DNA of 64,000 bases, taken from contig NZ_JAGGLS010000009.1 in the NCBI RefSeq assembly GCF_017874535.1, positions 1 through 64,000 on the forward strand, written 5' to 3'. Within the stretch, counting starts at the first letter, position 1. Each line of letters starts with the position of its first letter. This DNA is from Anaerococcus nagyae. Its GTDB lineage: Bacteria; Bacillota; Clostridia; Tissierellales; Peptoniphilaceae. Below the pieces are notes generated by a model. It saw nothing but the letters and a program-made list of their open reading frames with translations. It was not told the origin of the DNA and ran no database searches. The position numbers were made by a program, and so were the translations under genes. This document shows, in pieces, positions 47,150 through 58,300 of this stretch.

Positions 47150-47872
47150 ATGAAAATAATTTTATCACCAGCAAAAAGTTTTAAGGAAAATAAAGGTTTT
47201 AAGACAGAAGACCTTTTATTTGAAGAAAAAACAAAAATCTTAGTAGATAAATTTAAAAAATATACCATGAATGAAATGGGCAATCTAAATCGAACCAACG
47301 ATAAGCTAACAGAAAAAGCTTATTACGATTATCAAGAATTTAATTTTGATCATCTAAATAACCCAGCAATTTTTGCCTATGATGGCTTAGTTTTTAAACA
47401 GTTTTCTAGTAAAGATTTTAAAGATTTAGACTATCTTAATGATCATGTATATATAATTTCAGCCTTATATGGATTACTAAAACCATTAACTGGAATATCT
47501 GACTATAGACTATATTTTGATAATTCTGATATAAATTTATATGAATTTTGGGGGCGAGATTTGTATGATGAGTTATTTAAAGATGATGAATTAGTAATAA
47601 ATTTAGCTAGTAAAGAATACACTAAAACTATTAGACCATTTCTTAAAGATAAGGATAAGTTTTTAAGCTTAAGCTTTAAAGACAATAAGGATGGTAAACT
47701 TAGATCTTATACAGCATGGATGAAGCAGGCTAGAGGTCAAATGCTAAAAGAAATAATTACGAAAAAAGTTGAAAATGTAGAAGAAATAAAAAAACTTAGT
47801 GTAAATGATTATAAGTATGATCCTTATAACTCAACTGAAAGTGAATATGTGTACATTAGGAGTCATTCATGA
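47150..47872 (+). CDS. yaaA: YaaA-family peroxide stress protein (UPF0246)
   Basis: 240 residues. The family start MKIILSPAKSF and the blocks AIFAYDGLVFKQF, YIISALYGLLKPL, LYEFWG and YTAWMKQARG are all present. E. coli YaaA binds DNA and lowers damage during peroxide stress, probably by limiting free iron. Here it opens a 4-base-overlap chain with sbcD-sbcC-addB-addA, linking it to DNA repair. Confidence 0.92.
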   Translation: MKIILSPAKSFKENKGFKTEDLLFEEKTKILVDKFKKYTMNEMGNLNRTNDKLTEKAYYDYQEFNFDHLNNPAIFAYDGLVFKQFSSKDFKDLDYLNDHVYIISALYGLLKPLTGISDYRLYFDNSDINLYEFWGRDLYDELFKDDELVINLASKEYTKTIRPFLKDKDKFLSLSFKDNKDGKLRSYTAWMKQARGQMLKEIITKKVENVEEIKKLSVNDYKYDPYNSTESEYVYIRSHS

Positions 47873-48969
47873 GACTACTTCATTTATCAGATTTACATTT
47901 AGGAAAATACATAGGAAATTACTCACTTATAGAAGATCAAAAGTATGCCTTAAATCAGATAATAGATATTATAGATAGGGAGAAAATTGATGCAGTTATG
48001 ATAGCCGGAGATATTTTTGATAATTCAATTGCAAGTGTAGATGCCCTAAAGTTATATTCAGATTTTATAGATGAAATAATTTTTAAAAGACAAAAGCCTG
48101 TTCTCGCTATAAGCGGAAACCATGATTCAGCAAAAAGGCTTGATATTAATACGAACTTTTTCACTGAACGCAATTATCATATATTCGGGGAATACAAGGA
48201 TGAAATAGTCAGTTTAGAGGATGAATATGGTAAGATTAACTTTCACTTAATTCCCTATATTTCATTAAATCACGCGAAAATTTTATTTGATGAGAATATA
48301 GAAAATTTTACAGACCTTTATAAGTTTCTATTAAAAGATAAAACTTATGAAGATAGAAATATTCTTATTACTCATTGCTATGCAAACAATATAGGTATAG
48401 AAGAGAGTGATGAATACAATGAAGGGCAAAAACCTTTAATAATTGGTGGTTCAGACGCTATGGATGGACACTTATTTATGAGATTTGATTATGTAGCCCT
48501 AGGACATTTACATGGTAAACATTATGTTATAGATCCTAAAATTAGGTATGCTGGTACATTTATGCCATATTCCTTTGATGAAACTAAAGCTTGTAAGAGT
48601 GTAACTGTTGTTGATATTACAGATCAAGTTAAGACTTATGACATAGGCATAAAGCCTTTAAGAGATTTTAAAACTATTGAGGAAAAATTTGATCAAATAG
48701 TAAAAATGAATGCAAGTGATGATTATATAAAGTTTATACTAGAAGATGAACATACAATTGATAATGCCATGGGTAAACTTAAAGAAAAATTTCCTCATGC
48801 CGTTCAAGTAACTTATAAAGATAGAGGAATATTTAATTCACCTAGTGGTTTGGATTTAGATTTGGAAAATAAAAATTCTTTAGACTTATTTAAGGAATTT
48901 TACAAATATAAGATGGATGAAGAATTGAGTAAAGAAGAACTTTCTGTCATAGAGAGGATTATAAAATGA
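47869..48969 (+). CDS. sbcD: Exonuclease subunit SbcD (Mre11 family)
   Basis: A 366-residue Mn-dependent nuclease: LHLSDLHLGK, MIAGDIFDN, AISGNHDSAKR, ITHCY and ALGHLHGKH carry the metal ligands. Works with SbcC to open hairpins and trim DNA ends. Overlaps yaaA and sbcC by 4 bases each (ATGA). Confidence 0.95.
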   Translation: MRLLHLSDLHLGKYIGNYSLIEDQKYALNQIIDIIDREKIDAVMIAGDIFDNSIASVDALKLYSDFIDEIIFKRQKPVLAISGNHDSAKRLDINTNFFTERNYHIFGEYKDEIVSLEDEYGKINFHLIPYISLNHAKILFDENIENFTDLYKFLLKDKTYEDRNILITHCYANNIGIEESDEYNEGQKPLIIGGSDAMDGHLFMRFDYVALGHLHGKHYVIDPKIRYAGTFMPYSFDETKACKSVTVVDITDQVKTYDIGIKPLRDFKTIEEKFDQIVKMNASDDYIKFILEDEHTIDNAMGKLKEKFPHAVQVTYKDRGIFNSPSGLDLDLENKNSLDLFKEFYKYKMDEELSKEELSVIERIIK

Positions 48970-51900
48970 AGCCTATCAAGTTAGAATTTAGAGGCTTTAT
49001 CACATATAAAGAGAAAATTGAAATAGATTTTACTAAACTTTATCATAAGAAAATATTTATTATTTCTGGAGATACAGGGTCAGGCAAAACTAGCTTATTT
49101 GATGCTATTAGTTTTGCCTTATATGGAAAAACCTCAAGGGATATACCTATGGAAAAATTAAGGTCAGACTTTTTGACTCCAGAGGATTATTATACATATG
49201 TAAAGTTTTATTTTGAAGTAGACGGTAAATACTATGAAATAGAAAGAATTCCAACGCAAATAGCAAGAAAATCCAAGTCTAATCAAAAGATAAGTCATAG
49301 TGCAAGCCTTTATGACACCAGCAATGAAAAAACTCTTATAGCTGAAAAAATAAATGATGTAGAAAAAGAGATAAAAAATATAGTTGGTTTAGATAAAGAT
49401 CAATTTACTAAGGTTATGCTATTAGCACAGGGAGAATTTCAGCAATTTCTAAATGCTAGTTCTAAAGAGCGAACTGAACTTTTAGGTAAGATTTTTAGAA
49501 CTGATAAGTATAAAACTATCCAAGAAATAATTAAGGAAAAGTCTCTTGATAGTAAAAAAGAATTAAAATATATAGATAAGAATTTGGAAAATGAGATTAA
49601 TAAAGATGAGGAAATAAACGAAGCTATAGATAGCGGTGAGAAAATAAATCATGAATTTAAAATTATAAAAGAAAAGATAGGAAAAATAAATAATAATTAT
49701 AAAAATAATTTGAAAGAAAAACAATCTTCCTATAAGTATACGAATAAATCCTACACTGCATTGATCGAACAAAAGGAAAAATGCAAGAGCATAAATACTA
49801 ATATTATTAAATTTCAAAAAGTAAGAGAGGATTTAATAGAATTAGAAAAAGAGGAAGATTACTATATAGATCTTAAAGAAAAAAAAGATAAAGCTAATTT
49901 TGCAAAAAATATAGAGTTTATAGAAAATAATTTAGATAGAAATAAGTTAGACTTACAAGAAAGTAATAAACTTTTAGAAAGTTCTCGTAAACTCTTAAAA
50001 GAGATTGAAGATGATATTCTAAAAAGTTATAAGGATTATTCTCTTGTAGATGAAAAAAGTTTAAAATTGGATGAGCTTAAAATTTATAAAACTAAAATAA
50101 ATGAATCTATAAATAAATTAGATCAATTTAAGCAAAAAGAAAAAGAATATTTTCAAATTGAAAGGTATTTACAGCAAGCAGAAAAAATAGATAGAGAGAT
50201 TGAAATTTTAAAAGAATATTTAGAAAATAATCGCAAGAATCTTTATGAAGTAAATAATAATATAGATGATAAAAGAAATACGATCCTGTCAACAGAAAAA
50301 GAATTATCTTCTCTTTTAGATAGACAAAGAGAAATAAATATGGAAATAGATAATTTTGAGAAAAATGAGAAGCTTAGAGAAAAAATAAATAATAATGATA
50401 CTATAATTGCTAAAAAGAAAAGAGAAGAATCTAAATTATTAGTAAAGATAGATTTATATGAGCAAAACAAAAGAATAATTGCTATAAATAATCTAATAGA
50501 TGAACTAAATGAAACAGGAAAGTGTCCAATTTGTGGAGATACACATGAATATCATTTTGAAAAAATAGAGATTAATGATATTGATATTAAAAAAGTCAAT
50601 AATAATTTAACAGAAATTAATAAGGAGATTACTAAGTTAAGAACTCAAAATCAGCTTTATAAGGAATCTATAAGTAAAACAAGAGATATAAAGGAAATCA
50701 TAACAGATAAAACAAGCTTGAAAATAAAAATTAGTGATATAAATAAAGAAAAAGAAAGCTTAGAAAAATCGTTAATAGAACTAGAAAAGTTATCTACAAG
50801 CAAAAAAGAAAATTTAAATAAGACTAGCTATGAAATTCAAAAAAATCAAAATAAACTGATAGATTTAAAAGAAAAGACTAAGGACTCTGAAAATATTATA
50901 AATTACTATCAGTCGAATAAAGATGGTATGAAGAATTTAAATTTTGATAAGTTAAATAAAGATCTAGAAGAGCTTGATAAAAAAATAATGTCTTTAGATA
51001 CTGAAATAAAAAAAATAATTAAAGGGCACAATGATTTACTTAATCAACAAACCAAAATTAAAACAGAGATTTCTAATTATAAAAAAAATATTATTAAGAC
51101 TTGTGAAAATATTGAGTATTTGAAAGTTGATTTAGAAAAAAAGATTAATGAAAAGTTTACAAGCTATGATGAGTATAGGTCATATCTTGATATTTATATG
51201 GAAATTAAGAGTAAAGATCAATTAATTAATAGTTATTTTAATAAATTAAATGAATTAAGAATTACTTATAAAAACTTAGAACAATATGAAGATAAAAAAT
51301 TGGTTGACTTAGAGCATATAGATAGTCAAATTAAGGTTAAATCAGATTCTATAAAGCTACTTAATGAGGAAATTTCAAATATTAAAGTCAAAATCATTTC
51401 AATAAATGAGATTTTCGCTAATATTGAAAATCTAAATTATAGATATGAAAAATTATCAGATGAGAGTGTAATCCTTGATAAACTATCTGAAATTGCAAAT
51501 GGAGCTATAGGTAAGGTAGCTGGCAGACAAAAAGTTGATTTTCAAACATTTGTATTAAGCTATTACTTTGATAGGATCTTAAATTATGCAAATAAGAGGT
51601 TACTTCAAATGTCAAATGGTCAATTCAGTATGGAGCGTAGTTCAGAAGGGAAAAATCTTAAATCTCAGTCAGGTTTAGATATAGAGATTTTGGATGCTAA
51701 TACTGGCAAGACTCGCCCAGCATCAACTCTTTCTGGAGGGGAATCATTTTTAGCCTCCCTATCACTTGCTTTAGGATTATCAGATGAAATATCTGCAGAA
51801 AATGGTGGTATTACAATTGATACTATATTTATAGACGAAGGCTTTGGAACTTTATCTGATGAGTACCTAGCAAAAGTAATTGAACAAATGGAAAGACTTT

Positions 51901-52022
51901 CATACGATAACAAATTCGTAGGTCTAATAAGCCATGTAAGTGAACTAAAAGAGGCTATAGATGGGAAAATTTTAGTAAAATATAGCCAAGATAAGGGAAG
52001 CAATATAGAGGTAATAGCATGA
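48966..52022 (+). CDS. sbcC: Exonuclease subunit SbcC (Rad50 family)
   Basis: A 1018-residue SMC-like ATPase. Walker A SGDTGSGKTSLFDA (about 33-46) and the conserved Q-loop LAQGEFQQFL lie at the N-terminus. Two very long coiled coils flank the zinc hook CPIC (C520, C523). The C-terminus carries signature LSGGESFLASLSLALGLSDE and Walker B TIFIDEGFGTLS. It holds DNA ends for SbcD. Overlaps sbcD and addB by 4 bases each. Confidence 0.96.
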   Translation: MKPIKLEFRGFITYKEKIEIDFTKLYHKKIFIISGDTGSGKTSLFDAISFALYGKTSRDIPMEKLRSDFLTPEDYYTYVKFYFEVDGKYYEIERIPTQIARKSKSNQKISHSASLYDTSNEKTLIAEKINDVEKEIKNIVGLDKDQFTKVMLLAQGEFQQFLNASSKERTELLGKIFRTDKYKTIQEIIKEKSLDSKKELKYIDKNLENEINKDEEINEAIDSGEKINHEFKIIKEKIGKINNNYKNNLKEKQSSYKYTNKSYTALIEQKEKCKSINTNIIKFQKVREDLIELEKEEDYYIDLKEKKDKANFAKNIEFIENNLDRNKLDLQESNKLLESSRKLLKEIEDDILKSYKDYSLVDEKSLKLDELKIYKTKINESINKLDQFKQKEKEYFQIERYLQQAEKIDREIEILKEYLENNRKNLYEVNNNIDDKRNTILSTEKELSSLLDRQREINMEIDNFEKNEKLREKINNNDTIIAKKKREESKLLVKIDLYEQNKRIIAINNLIDELNETGKCPICGDTHEYHFEKIEINDIDIKKVNNNLTEINKEITKLRTQNQLYKESISKTRDIKEIITDKTSLKIKISDINKEKESLEKSLIELEKLSTSKKENLNKTSYEIQKNQNKLIDLKEKTKDSENIINYYQSNKDGMKNLNFDKLNKDLEELDKKIMSLDTEIKKIIKGHNDLLNQQTKIKTEISNYKKNIIKTCENIEYLKVDLEKKINEKFTSYDEYRSYLDIYMEIKSKDQLINSYFNKLNELRITYKNLEQYEDKKLVDLEHIDSQIKVKSDSIKLLNEEISNIKVKIISINEIFANIENLNYRYEKLSDESVILDKLSEIANGAIGKVAGRQKVDFQTFVLSYYFDRILNYANKRLLQMSNGQFSMERSSEGKNLKSQSGLDIEILDANTGKTRPASTLSGGESFLASLSLALGLSDEISAENGGITIDTIFIDEGFGTLSDEYLAKVIEQMERLSYDNKFVGLISHVSELKEAIDGKILVKYSQDKGSNIEVIA

Positions 52023-55000
52023 TTACTACAATTATTTCAAGATCTCCTAGTGCTAATAGCAAATATATTTATAAAAAAATAGAAGAAAATTTAGATAATA
52101 AAGAAAAGGCGTTTTTAATTGTACCTGAACAATATACCTTACAATCTGATATCAATCTTATGGAGAATATCTCTTATAATACTGTTATGGATGCTAAGGT
52201 GCTATCATTTTCATCCCTTTCTAGACATATTATTGATAAGACCGGAGGGCTTTCTGATAACATTTTAAGTAAAAGTGGAAAAATTATACTTTTATCTAAT
52301 ATTCTTAGAGATATAAATGATGATCTTACTTTGTTTAAGGGAAAGAGTCACAACATCGACTTTATAAATGACATAGAATCTTTTATTACTGATATAAAGG
52401 ACAACAAATTTGATGAAGAGTTTTTTAAAACGATAGATAAAGACTTAGATGATGAGATACTTAAGCTAAAGTTTAGAGAAACAAAGCTCATTTATGATGC
52501 TTATCAAAAGGAAATAGCCGATAAATATCTCGATACTGAAGATAGGTTAAATCAAGTTATTACTAGACTTTCTTATTGTGACTTTTTAAAAGGAGCTAAT
52601 TTTTACTTTGATAAATTTGATTATATTTCTGATATCAAAATGGATTTTATAGGGGAACTCTTAAGACTAGGTTCCAATATCAACGTAGCCTTAACTCTTG
52701 ATAAAACATTTATAAATAATCCTATGGCAAAGGATTTAGAAATATATGATATGGCTAATAAGTTTTACTATAGACTTAGTGATCTTGATAAAATCAAGGA
52801 AATAAATCTAAACGCATCTTTAAATAAAAATGAAGATATAAATCACTTGTGTTCAAATTACGAGAGATATAATCCAAGTTTTTATAGAATGAAACCAGCC
52901 AATATTCATGTTTTAGAGTCTATTTCTTCTAAAACAGAAGTAGAAAATATTGCTTTAATAATTAATAAACTAATCTATGAAAAAAATATTAGATATAAGG
53001 ATATAGCTATATATATTTCTGATGAAAGGCAATACGAAAATGAAATAAGTAAGGTATTTAATAGGTATAATTTACCTGTATTTATGGATAAGACTAATAA
53101 ACTATCTGATAATCACATAGTAAAAACTTGGCTTGCAGCTCTTAGACTTATTATTTATGGCTTTAATAGCCATGATTTAAGTTATTTTTTAAGGTCGAAT
53201 ATATTTGATTTTGGAGAAAATTCTGTTGATAAAATTATAATATTTCAAAATTATATTATAAGCAGAAAAATAAAAGGAGATATGTTCAAAGAAGATAAGT
53301 ATTTTGAGCTTGATATAGATTATTACAAAAATCTCTATAAGGATGATCCATCTGGAGATGAAAAGTTAATATATAAAATAAATGAAGAAAAAATAGTAAA
53401 TGATATAAGAAAAAAGATACTAAAACTTTTAGATCCATTATTGTATATTGATAAAGAAAATTCTAAAACTTATGATATGGTTATTGCAATTTATGCTATG
53501 ATAGCTAATTCTAGTTTTATTAAAGGTATCAATAATTATCAGAATATTCTCCTAGAAGAAGGAGATCTTGATAATTATAATGAAAATGATCAAGTTTGGG
53601 ATAAATTTATATCTATCTTGGAAGAATTAGCAAGTCTTATGGGCGATAGAAAATCTTCTTTAAAGTCAATTTATAATACAATAAAAGCTACTGCAGATGA
53701 TGTGGATATAGGGATTATACCACCTACTAAAGATCATATTATTATAACTAATTTTAGAAGACCTAGGGTGTCACAAAGACCTATTAATTTTGCTTTGGGT
53801 CTAAATGATACGTTTTTTCCATCTAAGTCTAAGAGAGATTTTTTATTAGGTAAAGATGAAAAAGACAAACTAACTAATATAAATCTAGACCTTAAAATTT
53901 ATGAAGAAGATTTAGAAGAAAGAGAAAAGCTCAACCTATATAAGATGATAAGTAGTAGTGAAAAGATATATTTTTCTTTTGCCTTAAGCGATAAAGATGG
54001 ATCAGCAATAAATAAATCTGTCGTTTTAAATGGGATCCTTAGGATATTTCCAAACTTAAAAATAACAGATCTTACAAGTATTCCTTTATCAGAAATGATG
54101 TATTCTAGAGAACTTTCTCAAAAACATAGCTTGGAAGTTTTATGGAAGATTCACAAAGGGGAAGAAGTAGAAAGACAAGATATTGATTTTACCAAGTCCT
54201 ATATATCTTATCTAAAAGATTACGGAGATTTTGAAATTATATTAGCTGGGATTTATTATACCAATAATAAAAATAGTATCGATCAAAGTTTGGCTAAGTC
54301 CTTATATCCTAAAAATCACTTTAACGTAACGGAGATAGAGACTTATTCTAAATGTCCTTATAGATATTTTGTAAACTTTGGCATAAAGCCATATTATGAT
54401 GAAAATTATGACGTAGATGCCAGAGAGTTAGGGTCTATAGTTCATAATTCATTAGAAGATGTATCAAGACTTATAAAAGATAGTAATTTAGATGAAATAA
54501 CTAACCAAGAACTTGATAAATTAATTGCTCAAAATTTTAATTCTAGTATCAATAATTACTTAGATAAAACCCGTAGGGATGATCCTCGTAATCAATTTAT
54601 ACTAAGTAATTTAGCTAAAAATACAAAAAATAATTCAAAGGAAGTTATAAGCCAACTTAAAAAGGGAGAATTTAATGTTTTAGATGTAGAAATAGATTTT
54701 GGTTATAATAAAGAAAATAGTTTGCCAGGGGTATACGTAGATGATGAAAACTATTTAATAGGAAGAATTGATAGGATTGATAGAGCTGGTAACTATCTTA
54801 GGATTGTAGACTATAAAACAGGCAAGAAGGTTTTTAAGATAGTAAATATACTAAATGGACTAGACTTGCAATTATTAGTTTACATGATGAGTGCTAAAGC
54901 AATGAGTGATGGTATCATTCCAGTAGGATCATTCTATATGCCACTTTCTGATGAATTAGAAAAGATGGATGATACTTATGATAAATCTAATATAGAAAAA

Positions 55001-55384
55001 ATTTATGAAGACAAATTTAGGATGAACGGTCTAATAATAAAAGTAAATGAGGAGGTTTTTAGGCTAATAGATAAAGATAACTTTGATAATAAAAATATTG
55101 GTGTAATTGATAGGAGAAATACAAATATTTTAACTATTGAGGAAGAAGATCTTATCAATAATTTTGCAAAAAATCTTGTAAGTAAATATATAAAAGAAAT
55201 AAAAATGGGCAATATTAAGCTTAATCCTATTAGATATAGCGAAAGTCAAAATGAATGCCAATATTGTGACTTTAGGGGCATTTGTAAGTTTGATGAGAGC
55301 ATTGATAGCGATAAGTATAGAGATTTTGATAAGAGTAAAGCAATCACTGATCTTTATAAAAATGAGGAGGATATAGATGGCTGA
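52019..55384 (+). CDS. addB: ATP-dependent nuclease subunit AddB
   Basis: A 1121-residue inactivated-helicase/nuclease subunit of the AddAB enzyme that resects double-strand breaks for recombination. The C-terminal PD-(D/E)XK nuclease has LRIVDYKTGKK, and the four iron-sulphur cysteines are C779 (SKCPYRYF), C1080, C1083 and C1089 (ECQYCDFRGICKF). The N-terminal nucleotide-loop position reads ISRSPSANSKYIY, lacking the GK(S/T) of B. subtilis AddB, so it probably does not bind ATP there. Overlaps addA by 8 bases. Confidence 0.93.
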   Translation: MITTIISRSPSANSKYIYKKIEENLDNKEKAFLIVPEQYTLQSDINLMENISYNTVMDAKVLSFSSLSRHIIDKTGGLSDNILSKSGKIILLSNILRDINDDLTLFKGKSHNIDFINDIESFITDIKDNKFDEEFFKTIDKDLDDEILKLKFRETKLIYDAYQKEIADKYLDTEDRLNQVITRLSYCDFLKGANFYFDKFDYISDIKMDFIGELLRLGSNINVALTLDKTFINNPMAKDLEIYDMANKFYYRLSDLDKIKEINLNASLNKNEDINHLCSNYERYNPSFYRMKPANIHVLESISSKTEVENIALIINKLIYEKNIRYKDIAIYISDERQYENEISKVFNRYNLPVFMDKTNKLSDNHIVKTWLAALRLIIYGFNSHDLSYFLRSNIFDFGENSVDKIIIFQNYIISRKIKGDMFKEDKYFELDIDYYKNLYKDDPSGDEKLIYKINEEKIVNDIRKKILKLLDPLLYIDKENSKTYDMVIAIYAMIANSSFIKGINNYQNILLEEGDLDNYNENDQVWDKFISILEELASLMGDRKSSLKSIYNTIKATADDVDIGIIPPTKDHIIITNFRRPRVSQRPINFALGLNDTFFPSKSKRDFLLGKDEKDKLTNINLDLKIYEEDLEEREKLNLYKMISSSEKIYFSFALSDKDGSAINKSVVLNGILRIFPNLKITDLTSIPLSEMMYSRELSQKHSLEVLWKIHKGEEVERQDIDFTKSYISYLKDYGDFEIILAGIYYTNNKNSIDQSLAKSLYPKNHFNVTEIETYSKCPYRYFVNFGIKPYYDENYDVDARELGSIVHNSLEDVSRLIKDSNLDEITNQELDKLIAQNFNSSINNYLDKTRRDDPRNQFILSNLAKNTKNNSKEVISQLKKGEFNVLDVEIDFGYNKENSLPGVYVDDENYLIGRIDRIDRAGNYLRIVDYKTGKKVFKIVNILNGLDLQLLVYMMSAKAMSDGIIPVGSFYMPLSDELEKMDDTYDKSNIEKIYEDKFRMNGLIIKVNEEVFRLIDKDNFDNKNIGVIDRRNTNILTIEEEDLINNFAKNLVSKYIKEIKMGNIKLNPIRYSESQNECQYCDFRGICKFDESIDSDKYRDFDKSKAITDLYKNEEDIDG

Positions 55385-58300
55385 TATAATTTACACAGCT
55401 AGCCAAAAGAGAGCTATAAAAGAAAGAGGAAAAAATATAATTATATCCGCCGCTGCAGGATCTGGGAAAACTAGGGTATTGGTAGATAGGGTTATCGATC
55501 TTATATTAACTGAAAAAGTTGATGTGGATAAGATGATTATAGTTACCTTCACCAACAAAGCATCTATAGAGATGAAAGATAGGATAAGATCTGCTATAGA
55601 AAGAGAAATAGAAAATGATCCTTCAAATAAGTTTTTAAAGGATCAGCTTAAATTGTTAAAGCATGCTCATATTCAGACACTTCATGCCTTTGCTTCTGAC
55701 ATGCTTAGGGAATATTTTTATTACTTTGATAATCTAAGTCCAAATTTCACAGTGATAAGTGATAATGAAAATGTAATTTTAAAAGAGGAAGCTATTGATG
55801 AAGTTTTTTATGAAGAATATAAAAAAGCAGATCAAGATTTTCATAACTTCATTCATAATTTTGCCACAAGTAGGAGTGATAGAGAAGCTAAATCTATTGT
55901 CCTAAAAACTTACGATAAGATTACATCTGAAATAAGTCCAATTAGATGGCTAGATGAGAAAACAAAGAATCCTTTTGATTTTAATACTTTTAAAGATATG
56001 ATAAGACAACGCATTGATCTGCTTTTAGAAGATATAAGAAAAAATAGGTCTTTAGTTTTTGACAATAACATGCGTGATAAATATACAGAAATGATCGAGG
56101 GAGATTTTAGCTTAGTAAATGAACTTAATAATTTAATATATACTGATTGGGATTTATTTATAGAAAAAATAAAAAAAGCTAAATTTTCTACAATGGTAAG
56201 AGCTAGAAAAGATGAAAAAGATATTCAATCAATTATTAAAGCAAATAGAGATTTGTATAAAAAAGAATTATCCAATATTTCTTCATTAGTACTAAATACA
56301 AGCTCAGATATTATAAGGGAGTTTAGTAAAAAAGAGATAACTGTACTTTCTGAGCTTAACTATCTTACAAAGAGATTTATGAAAAAATATAAGGCGAAAA
56401 AATTGGATGGATCCTATCTTGATTTTAATGATATGGAAGAAAAATTCATAAATCTCTTAGAAAATAGAAAAGCGAATTCTATTATAAAGGAAAGATTTCA
56501 ATACATTTTCTTTGATGAGTATCAAGATAGTAATGAAATTCAAAACTATATTATAGAAAAACTAGCAGGAGAAAATAATTTATTTTTTGTAGGGGATGTC
56601 AAGCAATCTATCTATGGATTTAGAAGAGCTGAACCTGAGATATTTTTAAACAAGCTAGATTCTTATGAAAGTAAAGAAAATAAAAATTCTATAAGAATTA
56701 ATCTTAATGAAAATTTTAGGACTGATAAGGATATAATCAAATTTATTAATTATATTTTTGATAGGATAATGACTAAAGATCAATCAGCAATTGATTATAA
56801 AAATGGAGGACATAGGCTAAATCCAACTCAAACTTTTGATAAAAAATATCCTAAATCGGAAATACATATTTTAGATGACAAGCTAAATGAAGAAAATCAT
56901 ATAGCAAATGTCATTGAAAATCTTACAGAAGAAGGCTATGAGTATAGGGATATAGTTATACTTTTAAGAAGTGGATCCAAGTCCTATCTATATGAAAATT
57001 CATTGAAATTAGCTAATATACCTTTCTTTAATGATATAAACAAAGTATCATTTAGGGCGACTGAGGTTGCATTTTTTATAAATATACTAAAACTTATAGC
57101 TAATCCTAAAGACGATATTACGCTTTTATCAGTTCTAAGAAGTGAAATTTATAATTTTTCTGAAGAAGATATAGCAAATATAAGATTAGCATCAAATGAT
57201 ATTAGATTTTATCAAGCATTTGAAAATTATAATGAAAACAATGGCTTATTAAATAAAATAAATGACTTTAAAACTTCCTATGATAATTTCTCCTATCAGT
57301 TATCTTTGATGAATCTTTATGAATTTGGAAATTATGTATTTGAAGTATCAAATTTTTATGAGTTTCTTATGGCAAGAGATAGAGGAGGTGATAGGATAGC
57401 TAATGTTGAAGCATTTATAGATTTGATGGCAGATTATGAATCCAATAATGATAATGGTCTATATGGTTTTTTGGATTATATAGAAAATCTATCCTTATAC
57501 CAAACTGATGATATCAATCCTGCCCGTGACTTATCAGAAAACGAAAATTTGGTGAGAATTATGACTATACATAAATCTAAGGGATTAGAATTTCCTGTTG
57601 TAATTTTGGCTGATGCAGCTAAGAGATTTAATAATAAGCATCTTAGAGAAAATATTGTATTTGATGATAAAATAGGTATTGGTATAAATGTAGCTGATTA
57701 TGAAAATAAAGTTAGACTATCCTCGCTTAAAAAAGATTTAATTACTGAGAAGATAACTGTTTTAAATAAAAGAGAAGAGATGAGAGTACTTTACGTTGCC
57801 TTGACTCGAGCCATAAATAAGCTTGTAATAGTAGGTAATAGAAACCTTAATACGGTAGATAAACTATATGGCAGAGATGATTATTTAAATATGTCTACTT
57901 ATATGGATTGGCTTATAGCTGCTATTTCGCAAGATAAGATTTCCATTGATTTATTTGATAAAGATTTAAATTCAGATGAATTAGGAGATATAGCGAGTCT
58001 TAAGATAATAAATGAAGAGAATGAATATCAAGATAATAAAAATTATGAGATAGGTAATTTATTAGAGTTAAGCGTTCATGATAAACTTTATGAGAAATTT
58101 AAAAATATTTACACAATACCATATGAATATGAATCTGATACTAGAGATTCTATTAAAAAGTCTGTAACAGAAATAACTAAAAATTTTAATCCAGAAGAAG
58201 ATGGTTATCAAGTGCCATCATATAATAAACTTAATCTAGTGGGGGAATATAGAAAGCCAAACTTTGTATCAGAAAAGCATGAGTATAAGCCAACTGATAG

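Noticed and set aside
51665-52003. Minus-strand frame of 112 codons
   Set aside because: Lies wholly within the conserved Walker B end of sbcC and has no ribosome site; shadow of the real gene.
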